From NCBI RefSeq assembly GCF_034057115.1, contig NZ_CP139195.1, forward strand, positions 4,030,001 through 4,094,000: 64,000 nt of DNA, in the 5' to 3' direction. The notes under the pieces are model-generated. The model was not told where the DNA came from, did not search any database, and saw only the letters and a program-made list of their open reading frames with translations. The DNA is from Pseudomonas sp. AN-1 (GTDB lineage Bacteria; Pseudomonadota; Gammaproteobacteria; Pseudomonadales; Pseudomonadaceae). The first letter of the stretch is position 1, and every line of letters starts with the position of its first letter. The translations under genes were made by a program, and so were the position numbers. Positions 44,427 through 55,200 of this stretch are shown here, piece by piece.

Positions 44427-47400
44427 ATGTTGAACAAAGGATTGCTTCTGGCTCTCGCGCTGAGCCTGCTCAGTGCCTGCGATTCCCGCGATTCCGCCCC
44501 GGAGCCGGGCCGCGCCGCCACGCCGGCGGCCGAGCGCCAGGCGGCCGCGCCGCCGGATCGCGCCGCGCTGGCCGCACGGCATGCCGGTCGCGAGCTGAGC
44601 GTGGTGGATGTCTCCGAGGTGCAGCTGGACGGCGCCAGCGCGCTGTCGGTGACCTTCTCCGTGCCCCTCGATCCCGACCAGCCGTTCGCCGAGCGCCTGC
44701 ACCTGGTCGACAGCAAGGACGGCAAGGTGGATGGCGCCTGGGAGCTCACCGACAACCTCAGCGAGCTGCGCCTGCGCCACCTGGAGCCGCAGCGCAAGCT
44801 GGTGCTGACCGTGGATGCCGGCCTGCGCGCGGTGAACGGCGCGCAGCTGGCCCGCGAGCACGTCAGCCGCCTGGAGACCCGCGACCTGCAGCCCAGCGTC
44901 GGCTTCGCCAGCCGCGGCTCGCTGCTGCCGACCCGCCTGGCCGAGGGCCTGCCGGTGCTCGCGCTGAACGTCGAGCGGGTCAACGTCGAGTTCTTCCGCA
45001 TCCGTCCGCAGGCGCTGCCGGCCTTCCTGGCGCGCTGGGGACGCAGCAGCAGCCTCGACGTCTGGGAGGCGGAGGAGCTGCTGCCGATGGCCGAGCTGGT
45101 CTACGGCGGCCGCTTCGACCTCAAGCCGGCGCGCAACACCCGCGAGACGCTGCTGCTGCCGATCGCCGGCCTCGAGCCGTTCAAGCAGCCGGGGGTGTAC
45201 CTGGCGGTGATGCGCGAGGCCGGCCGCTACGCCCATACGCTGCCGGCGACGCTGTTCACCCTCAGCGACATCGGCCTGTCCGCGCACCGCTACCGCGACC
45301 GCCTGGACGTATTCACCCAGGCACTGGAGGGCGGCAAGGCCCGGGCCGGGGTGACGCTGGAGCTGCTCGACGGCAACGGCGCGCTGCTCGCCGGTGGCGA
45401 GACCGACGCGCGCGGCCACGCCCAGCTGCCGCTGCCGGCCAAGGCCCGCCTGCTGCTGGCCCGCCAGGGCGCGCAGACCAGCCTGCTGCGCCTGGACGGC
45501 GCGGCGCTGGACCTGGCCGAATTCACCATCGCCGGGCCCCGCGCGCAGCCGCTGCAGTTCTTCGTGTTCGGCCCGCGCGATCTCTACCGGCCGGGCGAGA
45601 CCGTGCTGCTCAACGCCCTGCTGCGCGACGCCGACGGCCGCGCGATCGCGGCCCAGCCGGTGAGCGTCGAGGTGCGCCGCCCGGACGGGCAGACCAGCCG
45701 CCGCTTCGTCTGGAACGCCGACGCCGCCGGCCTCTACCAGTACCGCCTCGAGCTGGCCGAGCAGGCGCCCACCGGACGCTGGCAGCTGCGCCTCGACCTC
45801 GGCGCCGGCGAGCCGCAACTCCACGAATTCCTGGTCGAGGATTTCCTCCCCGAGCGTCTGGCCCTGGAGCTGGCCGGCAGCGAGCGGCCCCTGGCGCCGG
45901 ACGCGCAGGTCGAGTTCGCCGTCAGCGGCCGCTACCTGTACGGCGCGCCGGCTGCCGGCAATCGCCTGTCCGGCCAGCTCTACGTGCGCCCGCTGCGCGA
46001 GGCGGTGGCGAATCTGCCGGGCTACCAGTTCGGCGACATCACCGAGGCCGATCTCAGCCAGCAGCAGGAGCTGGAGGAGCTGGCCCTGGATGGCGAGGGG
46101 CGGGCGTCGATCCGCGTGGAGAACCGCTGGAGCGAGGCGCGCTCGCCGCTGCGCCTGATCCTCCAGGCCAGCCTGCAGGAGTCCGGCGGCCGCCCGGTCA
46201 CCCGCCGGCTGGAGCAGCCGGTCTGGCCGGGCGAACGCCTGCCGGGCCTGCGCGCGCTGTTCGACGGCGAGGAGGTGGATGCCGACGGCCAGGCCGAGTT
46301 CGAGCTGCTGGTGGCCGACGCGGCCGGCAACAAGCTGGCCGCCGACAATCTCAGCGTGCGCCTGGTGCGCGAGCGGCGCGACTACTTCTGGAGCTTTTCC
46401 GAGAGCGACGGCTGGAGCCACGACTTCACCGAGAAATTCCTCACCCTCAGCGAGGAGCCGCTCAGCATCCCGGCCGGCGGCACCGCCAAGGTGAGCTTCC
46501 CGGTGGAGTGGGGGCCCTACCGCGTCGAACTGGTGGACAACGCCAGCGGCCTGCGCAGCAGCCTGCGCTTCTGGGCCGGCTACCGCTGGCAGGACAACGC
46601 CGAGGGCGGCGCGGTGCGCCCGGACCAGGTCAAGCTGGCGCTGGACAGGCCGGCCTACGGCGCGGGCGACACCGCCCGGGTCACGGTCACCCCGCCGGCC
46701 GCCGGCAACGGCTACCTGCTGGTGGAGTCCGCCGACGGTCCGCTGTGGTGGCAGGAGATCGAGGTGCCGGCCGAGGGCAAGACCTTCGAGGTGCCCATCG
46801 CCAGCGACTGGCTGCGCCACGACCTGTACCTGAGCGCCCAGGTGGTGCGTCCCGGCGAGCGCAAGGCGCAGGTCACCCCCAAGCGGGCGGTCGGCCTGCT
46901 GCACCTGCCGCTCGAGCGCGCCCCGCGCAAGCTGGCGCTCAGCCTGCAGGCGCCCGAGCGGATGCGTCCCGGCCAGCCGCTCACGGTCAGGATGCGCGCG
47001 CGCAACGCCGACGGCAGCATTCCCGCCCGGGCGCACGTGCTGGTCGCCGCAGTGGACGTGGGCATCCTCAACATCACCGAGTACGCCACGCCCGATCCCT
47101 TCGCCGCCTTCTTCGGCCGCAAGGCCTACGGCGCCGACCAGTTCGACGTCTACGGCCAGTTGATCGAGGCCGGCCGCGGCCGGCTCGCCAGCCTGGCCTA
47201 CGGCGGCGACGCCGGGCTGGAGGCCGGCGGCAAGCGCCCGGAAACCGGCGTGCTGATCGTCGCCCGGCAGAGCGAGGCGCTGGCGCTGGACGATCAGGGC
47301 GAGGGCGAGGTCAGCCTGGACATTCCCGACTTCAACGGCGAGCTGCGCCTGATGGCGCAGGCCTGGAGCGACGAGCGCTACGGCATGGCCGAGGCGAAGA

Positions 47401-49322
47401 CGGTGGTGGCCGCACCGCTGGTCGCCGAGCTGGCCATGCCGCGTTTCCTCGCCGGCGGCGACGAGACCACGCTGGCCCTGGACCTGGACAACCGCTCCGG
47501 CAGCGCGCAGACCCTCGCCGTGCGCCTGGACGCCGAGGGGCAGCTGCGCCTGCTGGGGGACGCCGCGGCGGAGCTGCAGCTGGCCGCCGGCCAGCGCGTC
47601 ACCCTGCGCATCCCGGTGCGCGCCGAGGGCGGCCTCGGCCAGGGGCGCATCCGCGTCGAGGTGGCGGGACTGGCGCTGCCCGGCGAGGAGGCGCCGCCCC
47701 TGCGCCGCGAGTGGACGCTGGGCGTGCGCCCGGCCTGGCCGGCGCAGCAGCGGCAGTTCCGCACGGTGCTCGGTGCCGAGCCCTGGAGCCTGCCGGCCGG
47801 CACCCTGGCGGACTTCGCGCCGGCCGGCCGGGAGGCCGTGCTGGCGCTGTCCAGCCGGCCGCCGCTGAATCTCGGCGAGCAGCTCCGCGCACTCAAGGCC
47901 TATCCGTACGGCTGTCTGGAGCAGACCACCAGCGGGCTGTTCCCCTCGCTCTACGCCGATACCGCCAGCCTGCGCCGCCTCGGCCTGGAGGGCGAGTCCG
48001 ACGAGCAGCGTCGGCGCAGCATCGAGCGGGGCATCGAGCGTCTGCTCGGCATGCAGCGGCACAACGGCAGCTTCGGCCTGTGGAGCGCCGAGAGCGAGGA
48101 GGAGCACTGGCTCACCGCCTACGTCGGCGACTTCCTGCTGCGCGCCCGCGAGCAGGGCTTCGCCGTGCCGGAGGCGGCGCTCGAGCGCGCCACCGACCGG
48201 CTGCTGGCCTACCTGCAGCAGCCCGGCCTGATCGACGCCCACTACACGGAGGATTTCGCCCATACCCGCTTCGCCGTGCAGGCCTATGCCGGCTACGTGC
48301 TGGCGCGCAGCCGCCAGGCGCCGCTGGGCGCCTTGCGCAGCCTGTTCGAGCGTCGCGGCGAGGCACGCTCCGGCCTGCCGCTGGTGCAACTGGCGGCGGC
48401 GCTCGAACTGATGGGCGATGCCCCGCGCGCCGCGCAGGCGCTGTCCCAGGGGCTGGTCCTGGCCCGCGACGGCGAGCAGTGGCTGGCCGACTACGGCAGC
48501 CCGCTGCGCGACCAGGCGCTGATCCTCGCCCTGCTCGAGGAACACGACCTGGCGGCCGGCCAGCGCGAGCAGCGCCTGTTCGGCCTGGCCGAGGAGCTGG
48601 CCGGCCGGTCGTGGCTGTCGACCCAGGAGCGCAACGCCCTGTTCCTCGCCGGCCGCGGCCTGCTCGGCCGGCCCGAGGGGACCTGGACGGCGCAGCTGGC
48701 CAGCGGCGAGCGGCGCATCGAACTGAGCGACGTCCGGCCGAACCTGCATCTGGCGGACGGCGAGCTGGCCGAGCCGCTGACCCTGCACGGTGCGGCCGGC
48801 ATGCCGCTGTACCAGCAGCTCACCCTGTCCGGCTACCCGGCGCGGGCGCCGGCGGCCGGTGGCGAGAACCTGAGCATCGAGCGCGAGTACCTGCAGCCGG
48901 ATGGCCAGCCGCTGGACGTCACCCGGCTGCGCAGCGGCGAGCTGGTGCTGGTGCACCTGGCGGTACGCGCCCGCCAGCGGGTGCCGGATGCGCTGGTGGT
49001 CGACCTGCTGCCCGCCGGTCTCGAGCTGGAGAACCAGAACCTGGCGCAGAGCGCCGCCAGCCTGGCGGACGCCGGCAGCCAGGTCGGCGACTGGCTGCGC
49101 GCCATGCAGGCCGGGCGGGTCCGTCACCAGGAGTACCGCGGCGACCGCTACGTGGCGGCGGTGGATGTCGATGCCTACGACACCACCCACCTGCTCTACC
49201 TGGCGCGCGCGGTCACCCCGGGCCACTATCGGATACCGCTGCCGCAGGTGGAGTCCATGTACCGGCCGAGCTGGCAGGCGCTGGGCAGCGCGCCGGAGCG
49301 CATGGTGGTGAGGGCTCCTTGA
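44427..49322 (+). CDS. yfhM: Bacterial alpha-2-macroglobulin lipoprotein (YfhM type)
   Basis: 1631 residues. The lipoprotein signal ends LLSAC. MG domains make up the N-terminal two-thirds, with an A2M signature around YRPGETVLLNALLRDADGRA. The thioester motif is intact: CLEQ at residues 1163-1166 (YPYGCLEQTTSG), so the protein can covalently trap proteases. The TED domain and receptor-binding-like end follow. In E. coli this protein is paired with PbpC and is thought to guard the periplasm when the wall is breached. A -10-like TATAGT is at 44387-44392. Its stop overlaps the pbpC start (TTGA). Confidence 0.93.
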   Translation: MLNKGLLLALALSLLSACDSRDSAPEPGRAATPAAERQAAAPPDRAALAARHAGRELSVVDVSEVQLDGASALSVTFSVPLDPDQPFAERLHLVDSKDGKVDGAWELTDNLSELRLRHLEPQRKLVLTVDAGLRAVNGAQLAREHVSRLETRDLQPSVGFASRGSLLPTRLAEGLPVLALNVERVNVEFFRIRPQALPAFLARWGRSSSLDVWEAEELLPMAELVYGGRFDLKPARNTRETLLLPIAGLEPFKQPGVYLAVMREAGRYAHTLPATLFTLSDIGLSAHRYRDRLDVFTQALEGGKARAGVTLELLDGNGALLAGGETDARGHAQLPLPAKARLLLARQGAQTSLLRLDGAALDLAEFTIAGPRAQPLQFFVFGPRDLYRPGETVLLNALLRDADGRAIAAQPVSVEVRRPDGQTSRRFVWNADAAGLYQYRLELAEQAPTGRWQLRLDLGAGEPQLHEFLVEDFLPERLALELAGSERPLAPDAQVEFAVSGRYLYGAPAAGNRLSGQLYVRPLREAVANLPGYQFGDITEADLSQQQELEELALDGEGRASIRVENRWSEARSPLRLILQASLQESGGRPVTRRLEQPVWPGERLPGLRALFDGEEVDADGQAEFELLVADAAGNKLAADNLSVRLVRERRDYFWSFSESDGWSHDFTEKFLTLSEEPLSIPAGGTAKVSFPVEWGPYRVELVDNASGLRSSLRFWAGYRWQDNAEGGAVRPDQVKLALDRPAYGAGDTARVTVTPPAAGNGYLLVESADGPLWWQEIEVPAEGKTFEVPIASDWLRHDLYLSAQVVRPGERKAQVTPKRAVGLLHLPLERAPRKLALSLQAPERMRPGQPLTVRMRARNADGSIPARAHVLVAAVDVGILNITEYATPDPFAAFFGRKAYGADQFDVYGQLIEAGRGRLASLAYGGDAGLEAGGKRPETGVLIVARQSEALALDDQGEGEVSLDIPDFNGELRLMAQAWSDERYGMAEAKTVVAAPLVAELAMPRFLAGGDETTLALDLDNRSGSAQTLAVRLDAEGQLRLLGDAAAELQLAAGQRVTLRIPVRAEGGLGQGRIRVEVAGLALPGEEAPPLRREWTLGVRPAWPAQQRQFRTVLGAEPWSLPAGTLADFAPAGREAVLALSSRPPLNLGEQLRALKAYPYGCLEQTTSGLFPSLYADTASLRRLGLEGESDEQRRRSIERGIERLLGMQRHNGSFGLWSAESEEEHWLTAYVGDFLLRAREQGFAVPEAALERATDRLLAYLQQPGLIDAHYTEDFAHTRFAVQAYAGYVLARSRQAPLGALRSLFERRGEARSGLPLVQLAAALELMGDAPRAAQALSQGLVLARDGEQWLADYGSPLRDQALILALLEEHDLAAGQREQRLFGLAEELAGRSWLSTQERNALFLAGRGLLGRPEGTWTAQLASGERRIELSDVRPNLHLADGELAEPLTLHGAAGMPLYQQLTLSGYPARAPAAGGENLSIEREYLQPDGQPLDVTRLRSGELVLVHLAVRARQRVPDALVVDLLPAGLELENQNLAQSAASLADAGSQVGDWLRAMQAGRVRHQEYRGDRYVAAVDVDAYDTTHLLYLARAVTPGHYRIPLPQVESMYRPSWQALGSAPERMVVRAP

Positions 49323-51658
49323 GCGGCGGAACCCGCCCGGCGAGCCGGCTGCGCCCGTGGCTCGCGATGCTTGCGCTGCTGCTGGGCGGCCTCTGGCTGG
49401 CCGACCGGCTGTTCCCGCTGCCGCTGCCCGCGGACGACCAGGCCCGGGTGGTGCTGGCCGAGGATGGCACGCCGCTGTGGCGCTTCGCCGACCGCGATGG
49501 CGTCTGGCGCTATCCGGTGCGTCCCGAGCAGGTTTCGCCCTACTACCTGGAGGCACTGCTGACCTACGAGGACCGCTGGTTCCGCCAGCATCCGGGCATC
49601 AACCCGGTGGCCCTGGCCCGCGCCGCCTGGCAGAACCTAGCCGGCGGACGGGTGGTGTCCGGCGGCAGCACCCTGTCGATGCAGGTGGCGCGCCTGCTCG
49701 AGCCGCACGGCCGCGATCTGCCGGGCAAGGCCCGCCAGCTGTGGCGAACCCTGCAGCTGGAGTGGCACCTTTCGAAGGACGAGATCCTCGCCCTCTATCT
49801 CGATCGCGCGCCCTTCGGCGGTACCCTGCAGGGGGTGGCGGCGGCCAGCTGGAGCTACCTGGGCAAGCCGCCGAGCCAGCTGACCCGCGCCGAGGCAGCG
49901 CTGCTCGCGGTGCTGCCGCAGGCGCCCAGCCGGCTGCGCCCGGACCGCCATCCCGAGCGCGCCCGGGCCGCGCGCGACAAGGTGCTGCGCCGGCTGGGCG
50001 CGTTCGCGGTATGGCCGGCGCAACAGGTCGGCGAGGCCCTCGAGGAGCCGATCTTCCTCGCCCCGCGCCGCGAGCCGAGCCTGGCGCCGCTGCTGGCGCG
50101 GCGCCTGAACCGTCCGGGCAGCCCGCCGCTGATCCGCACCACCCTCGACGCCGGCCTGCAGCTGCGCCTGGAGGACCTGCTGCTGGGCTGGCGGGCGCGT
50201 CTGCCGGAGCGCACCTCGGCGGCCATCCTGGTGGTCGAGCATCCGGGCATGGCGGTGCGCGCCTATCTCGGTTCAGTGGATGTCGGCGACGATGCGCGCT
50301 TCGGCCATGTCGACATGGTGCGGGCGCTGCGCTCGCCCGGCTCGACCCTCAAGCCGTTCCTCTACGGCCTGGCCCTGGATGCCGGGCTGATCCACTCCGA
50401 GTCGCTGCTGCAGGACGTGCCGCGCCACTACGGCGACTATCGGCCGGGCAACTTCGCCGCCGGTTTCAGCGGTGCGGTCGCCGCCAGCGAGGCGCTGGCC
50501 ACCTCGCTCAACCTGCCGGCGGTGCAGTTGCTGGAGGCCTACGGTCCCCGGCGCTTCGCCGGCGAGCTGCGCGCGGCCGGCCTGCCGATCCACCTGCCGG
50601 CGCTGGCCGAGCCCAGTCTGGCGCTGATCCTCGGTGGCGGCGGCACCCGCCTGGAGTCGCTGGTCGCCGGTTACAGCGCCTTCGCCCGCGGCGGTCTGGC
50701 GGCGCGCCCGCGCCTGCGCCCGGAGGAGGCGCTGCGCGAGCGGCGCCTGCTGTCGCCCGGTGCGGCCTGGATCGTGCGGCGCATCCTCGCCGGCCAGGCG
50801 CGCCCGGAGGGCGAGTCGCAGGGAGGCACGGATCCGCGGAGCAGCCTGGCCTGGAAGACCGGTACCAGCTACGGCTTCCGCGATGCCTGGGCGCTGGGCG
50901 TCGGCCCGCGCCACCTGATCGGCGTGTGGATCGGCCGGCCCGACGGCACTCCGGTGCCCGGCCAGTTCGGCCTGGCCTCGGCAGCGCCGCTGCTGCACCA
51001 GGTGCACGCGCTGCTGGTCGAACGCGACCGCCAGCGCGGCATCGCGGCACCGGCGCAGGTGCGCCCGCCGGAAGTCGGCGTGGCCGCGGTCTGCTGGCCG
51101 CTCGGCCAGCCCATGGCCCGCGACGATGCCAACTGTCGGCGCCAGCGTTTCGCCTGGACCCTCGACGGCACCGTGCCGCCGACCCTGCCGGCGGCGGACC
51201 AGCCGCTGGGCAGCGGGCTGCTGGAAACCTTCTGGGTGAATGCCCGCGGCCGCCGCGTGGCGCCCGGCTGCCCGGGCGCCGAGGCCCGCCAGCTGGCGCT
51301 CTGGCCGGCGCCGCTGGAGCCCTGGCTGCCGCGCCGCGAGCGGCGCGCCGCGCGCCTGCCGGCGGCGGATGCCGACTGCCCGCCTCCGGCCGATCTGCCG
51401 GCGGCGCCGCTGAGCATCGTTGGCGTGCGCGAAGGGGAGCGGCTGCGCCGCCCGCCGGGCAGCGGCGAGCCGCTGCGCCTGAGCCTGTCGACGCTGGGCG
51501 GCAGCGGGCAGCGCTGGTGGTTCGTCGACGGCCGCCCGGTGGGCGAGGCCGGCGCCGACGCCTCCTTCAGCCACGCCTTCGCGCCTGGTCGGCACCAGCT
51601 CGGCGTGCTGGACGAGAGCGGGCGGACCGCGCGGCTGGAGTTCGTCGTGGAGCCCTGA
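49319..51658 (+). CDS. pbpC: Penicillin-binding protein 1C
   Basis: 779 residues from a TTG overlapping the yfhM stop; no ATG or GTG is usable until residue 17. One N-terminal membrane segment (WLAMLALLLGGLWLADRLF) is followed by a glycosyltransferase-51 domain (EDRWFRQHPGINPVALARA, GGSTLSMQVARLLEP) and a transpeptidase domain with SPGSTLKP (active Ser, SxxK), SLN and KTGTS. A C-terminal BiPBP_C domain completes it. It builds or repairs peptidoglycan. Overlap with yfhM indicates coupled translation of the two partners. Confidence 0.93.
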   Translation: MSGGTRPASRLRPWLAMLALLLGGLWLADRLFPLPLPADDQARVVLAEDGTPLWRFADRDGVWRYPVRPEQVSPYYLEALLTYEDRWFRQHPGINPVALARAAWQNLAGGRVVSGGSTLSMQVARLLEPHGRDLPGKARQLWRTLQLEWHLSKDEILALYLDRAPFGGTLQGVAAASWSYLGKPPSQLTRAEAALLAVLPQAPSRLRPDRHPERARAARDKVLRRLGAFAVWPAQQVGEALEEPIFLAPRREPSLAPLLARRLNRPGSPPLIRTTLDAGLQLRLEDLLLGWRARLPERTSAAILVVEHPGMAVRAYLGSVDVGDDARFGHVDMVRALRSPGSTLKPFLYGLALDAGLIHSESLLQDVPRHYGDYRPGNFAAGFSGAVAASEALATSLNLPAVQLLEAYGPRRFAGELRAAGLPIHLPALAEPSLALILGGGGTRLESLVAGYSAFARGGLAARPRLRPEEALRERRLLSPGAAWIVRRILAGQARPEGESQGGTDPRSSLAWKTGTSYGFRDAWALGVGPRHLIGVWIGRPDGTPVPGQFGLASAAPLLHQVHALLVERDRQRGIAAPAQVRPPEVGVAAVCWPLGQPMARDDANCRRQRFAWTLDGTVPPTLPAADQPLGSGLLETFWVNARGRRVAPGCPGAEARQLALWPAPLEPWLPRRERRAARLPAADADCPPPADLPAAPLSIVGVREGERLRRPPGSGEPLRLSLSTLGGSGQRWWFVDGRPVGEAGADASFSHAFAPGRHQLGVLDESGRTARLEFVVEP

Positions 51659-51672
51659 GGCGGCAGACCGGC

Positions 51673-52125
51673 TCAGCCGCGGCGGATCAGCCACACCCCG
51701 GCGACGATCAGCAGCAGTCCGGCGACCTTGCCGAGGGTCATCGAGGACTGCGGGAAGCCGGCCCAGCCGAAGTGGTCGAGCAGCAGCGCGGCGCTGAGCT
51801 GGCCGGCGAGGATCAGCGACATGAACAGCAGGGCGCCGATGCGCGGCGCGGCGAAGGCGGCGCTGACCACGAACAGCACGCCGAGCAGGCCGCCGGTCCA
51901 GTGCCACCAGCTCAGCCCGCGGAACGGCGCGATGCCGCTGGGCAGCTCGCGCTGGGCGGCGGTGATGAACAGCAGCGCCAGGCTGCCGACCACGAAGGAG
52001 ATCAGCGAGGCGGTCAGCACGCTGTCGATGCGTTGCGCCAACTGGCCGTTGACGCCGGCCTGCACGGGCATCATGGCGCCGGAGAGCAGGGGCAGGGCGA
52101 GCAGGAACCAGCTGGGCAACGACAT
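51673..52125 (-). CDS. DMT-superfamily YdcZ-type membrane protein
   Basis: 150 residues with five hydrophobic segments. The N-terminal block LPLLSGAMMPVQAGVNGQLA is the DUF606/YdcZ signature, and FAAPRIGALLFMSLILAGQL a second conserved part. Members are predicted small-molecule transporters; no substrate is known. The gene is convergent with pbpC (14 bp) and divergent from fdnG. A 13-bp palindrome GGCATA-G-TATGCC (52151-52163) lies in the shared upstream region and could be an operator. Confidence 0.85.
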   Translation of the reverse strand: MSLPSWFLLALPLLSGAMMPVQAGVNGQLAQRIDSVLTASLISFVVGSLALLFITAAQRELPSGIAPFRGLSWWHWTGGLLGVLFVVSAAFAAPRIGALLFMSLILAGQLSAALLLDHFGWAGFPQSSMTLGKVAGLLLIVAGVWLIRRG

Positions 52126-52257
52126 GGGGGACTCCGGTGAGCGGGAACGGGGCATAGTATGCCGCAACTGGCGGTGCCCGCCGGCTGGACTATGGTTAAG
52201 GCGAAGCGGTCGCCCGGCTCGCCGGACGACCTTTCCCTGCCTGACGAGGAGCGCACG

Positions 52258-55200
52258 ATGGACATGAACCGTCGGCAATTCTTCAAGGTCTGCGGTGTCG
52301 GCCTCGGCGCCTCGAGCCTGGCGGCTCTGGGCATGGCGCCACCTGCGGCCTACGCCGAGACGATCCGCCACTTCAAGCTGACCAGCACCCGCGAGACGCG
52401 CAACACCTGCCCGTACTGCTCGGTGGGCTGCGGCCTGATCATGTACAGCCGCGGCGACGGCGGCAAGAACGTCGTCCAGGAGATCATCCACATCGAGGGC
52501 GACGCCGACCACCCGGTCAACCGCGGCACCCTGTGCCCGAAGGGCGCGGGGCTGCTCGACTTCGTGCACAGCCCCAACCGCCTCAGGTACCCCGAGGTGC
52601 GCGAGGCCGGCAGCAACGAGTGGCGGCGGATCGGCTGGGACGAGGCGCTGGAGCGCATCGCCCGGCTGATGAAGGATGACCGCGACGCCAACTTCGTCGC
52701 GAAGAACGCCGCCGGGCAGACGGTCAACCGCTGGCTGAGCACCGGCTTCCTGGCCGCCTCGGCGTCCTCCAACGAGGCGGGCTACATCACCCACAAGGTG
52801 GTGCGTTCGCTGGGCATGCTGGCGTTCGACAACCAGGCGCGTGTCTGACACGGCCCGACGGTGGCAGGTCTTGCCCCGACGTTTGGCCGTGGCGCCATGA
52901 CCAACCACTGGTCCGACATCAAGAATGCGGACCTGGTGCTGATCATGGGCGGCAACGCTGCCGAAGCCCACCCCTGCGGCTTCAAGTGGGTGACCGAGGC
53001 GAAGGCGCACAACAAGGCGCGCCTGATCGTGGTCGACCCGCGCTTCAACCGCTCCGCCTCGGTGGCCGACCTGTACGCGCCGATCCGCACCGGCACGGAC
53101 ATCGCCTTCCTCGGCGGGCTGATCAACTACCTGATCAGCAACGACAAGATCCAGCACGAGTACGTGCGCAACTACACCGACGTGTCCTTCGTGGTGAAGG
53201 AAGGCTTCGGCTTCGCGGACGGCCTGTTCAACGGCTACGACGCGGACAGGCGCAGCTACCCGGACAAGTCCACCTGGGGCTACGAGATCGGCGCGGACGG
53301 CTACGCGGTGGTCGACCCGACGCTGAGCCATCCGCGCTGCGTCTACAACCTGCTCAGGCAGCACTACAGCCGCTACACCCCGGAACTGGTCAGCCGCATC
53401 TGCGGCACGCCGCAGGACACCATGCTCAAGGTCTGGGAGGCCATCGCCGAGACCTCGGCGCCCGGCAAGGCGATGACCATCATGTATGCGCTGGGCTGGA
53501 CCCAGCACACGGTGGGCTCGCAGATGATCCGCACCGGCGCCATGGTGCAGCTGCTGCTCGGCAACATCGGCATGCCCGGCGGCGGGATGAACGCCCTGCG
53601 CGGTCACTCCAACATCCAGGGCCTGACCGACCTGGGCCTGCTGTCCAACCTGCTGCCCGGCTACCTGACCCTGGCCGGCGACGCCGAGCAGGACTATCCC
53701 GCCTACATCGCCAAACGCACGCAGAAGCCACTGCGTCCGGGGCAGCTGTCCTACTGGCAGAACTACGAGAAGTTCCACGTCAGCCTGATGAAGGCCTGGT
53801 TCGGCAAGAGCGCCACCGCTGAGAACGACTGGGCCTACGACTGGCTGCCCAAGCTGGACGTGCCCGGCTACGACGTGCTCAAGGTGTTCGACATGATGTT
53901 CCAGGGGCAGGTCAACGGCTACTTCTGCCAGGGCTTCAACCCGATCGCCGCCTTCCCCAACAAGGCCAAGGTCGGCGCGGCGCTGGCCAGGCTCAAGTAC
54001 CTGGTGATCATGGACCCGCTGGTCACCGACACCTCGGAGTTCTGGCGCAACGCCGGCGAGTTCAACGACGTCGACACGGCGAGCATCCAGACCACGGTGT
54101 TCCGCCTGCCGACCACCTGCTTCGCCGAGGAGGACGGATCCTTGGTCAACAGCGGGCGCTGGCTGCAGTGGCACTGGAAGGCCGCCGAGCCGCCGGGTGA
54201 GGCGCGCACCGACATCGCCATCATGGCCGGGCTGTTCCATCGCCTGCGCGCGCTGTACACGACGGAGGGCGGCGCCTTCCCCGAGCCGATCCTCGGCCTC
54301 GACTGGCCCTACCTGCGCCCGGACGAGCCGGGGCCGGACGAGCTGGCCCGCGAGTTCAGCGGCAAGGCGCTGGCCGACGTCGTCGATCCCGCCTCCGGCG
54401 CCGTGCTGGCCAGGGCCGGCGAACAGCTGGCGGGTTTTGCCCAACTGCGCGCCGACGGCTCGACCGCCAGCGGCTGCTGGATCTTCAGCGGCAGCTGGAC
54501 CCAGGCCGGCAACCAGATGGCGCGGCGCGACAACGCCGACCCCTACGGCATGGGCCAGACCCTCGGCTGGGCCTGGGCGTGGCCGGCCAACCGGCGCATC
54601 CTCTACAACCGCGCCTCGGCCGCCCCCTCGGGCCAGCCGTGGGACCCGGTGAAGAAGCGCCTGGTGTGGTGGAACGGCAAGAGCTGGGGCGGCACCGACG
54701 TGCCCGACTTCAAGGCCGACTCGGCGCCGGAGGAGGGCATGAACCCGTTCATCATGAACCCCGAAGGGGTGGCGCGCCTGTTCGCCGTCGACAAGATGGC
54801 CGAGGGGCCGTTCCCCGAGCACTACGAGCCGTTCGAGACGCCGATCGGGCGCAACCCGCTGCACGACAACGCCCAGGCGGTCAGCAACCCGGCGGCACGG
54901 GTGTTCAAGAACGACCTGGAGCTGTTCGGCAAGGCGGAGGAATTCCCCTACGCGGCCACCACCTACCGGCTGACCGAGCACTTCCACTACTGGACCAAGC
55001 ACTGCCGGCTCGCCGCCATCACCCAGCCCGAGCAGTTCGTCGAGATCGGCGAGACTCTGGCCAAGGAGCTGGGCATCAAGGCCGGCGACCGCGTCAGGGT
55101 CAGCTCCAACCGCGGCTACATCAAGGCGGTGGCGGTGGTGACCAAGCGCCTGCGGCCGCTGACGGTGGACGGCAGGACCGTGCACCACGTCGGCATCCCG

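Noticed and set aside
44295-49556. A 1753-codon minus-strand open frame opposite yfhM
   Set aside because: High-GC antisense shadow rich in Gln, Ala, Leu and Gly, with no motif or ribosome site.
44333-51658. A 2441-codon plus-strand open frame
   Set aside because: Its first two-thirds is an off-frame shadow of yfhM with unnatural Gly/Arg-rich composition; only the part from 49319 is real (pbpC).
52846-52848. In-frame TGA splitting fdnG into 52258-52848 and 52861-55329
   Set aside because: Not a nonsense mutation: the position equals Sec196 of E. coli FdnG, a SECIS hairpin follows, and selA, selB and tRNA-Sec are adjacent.
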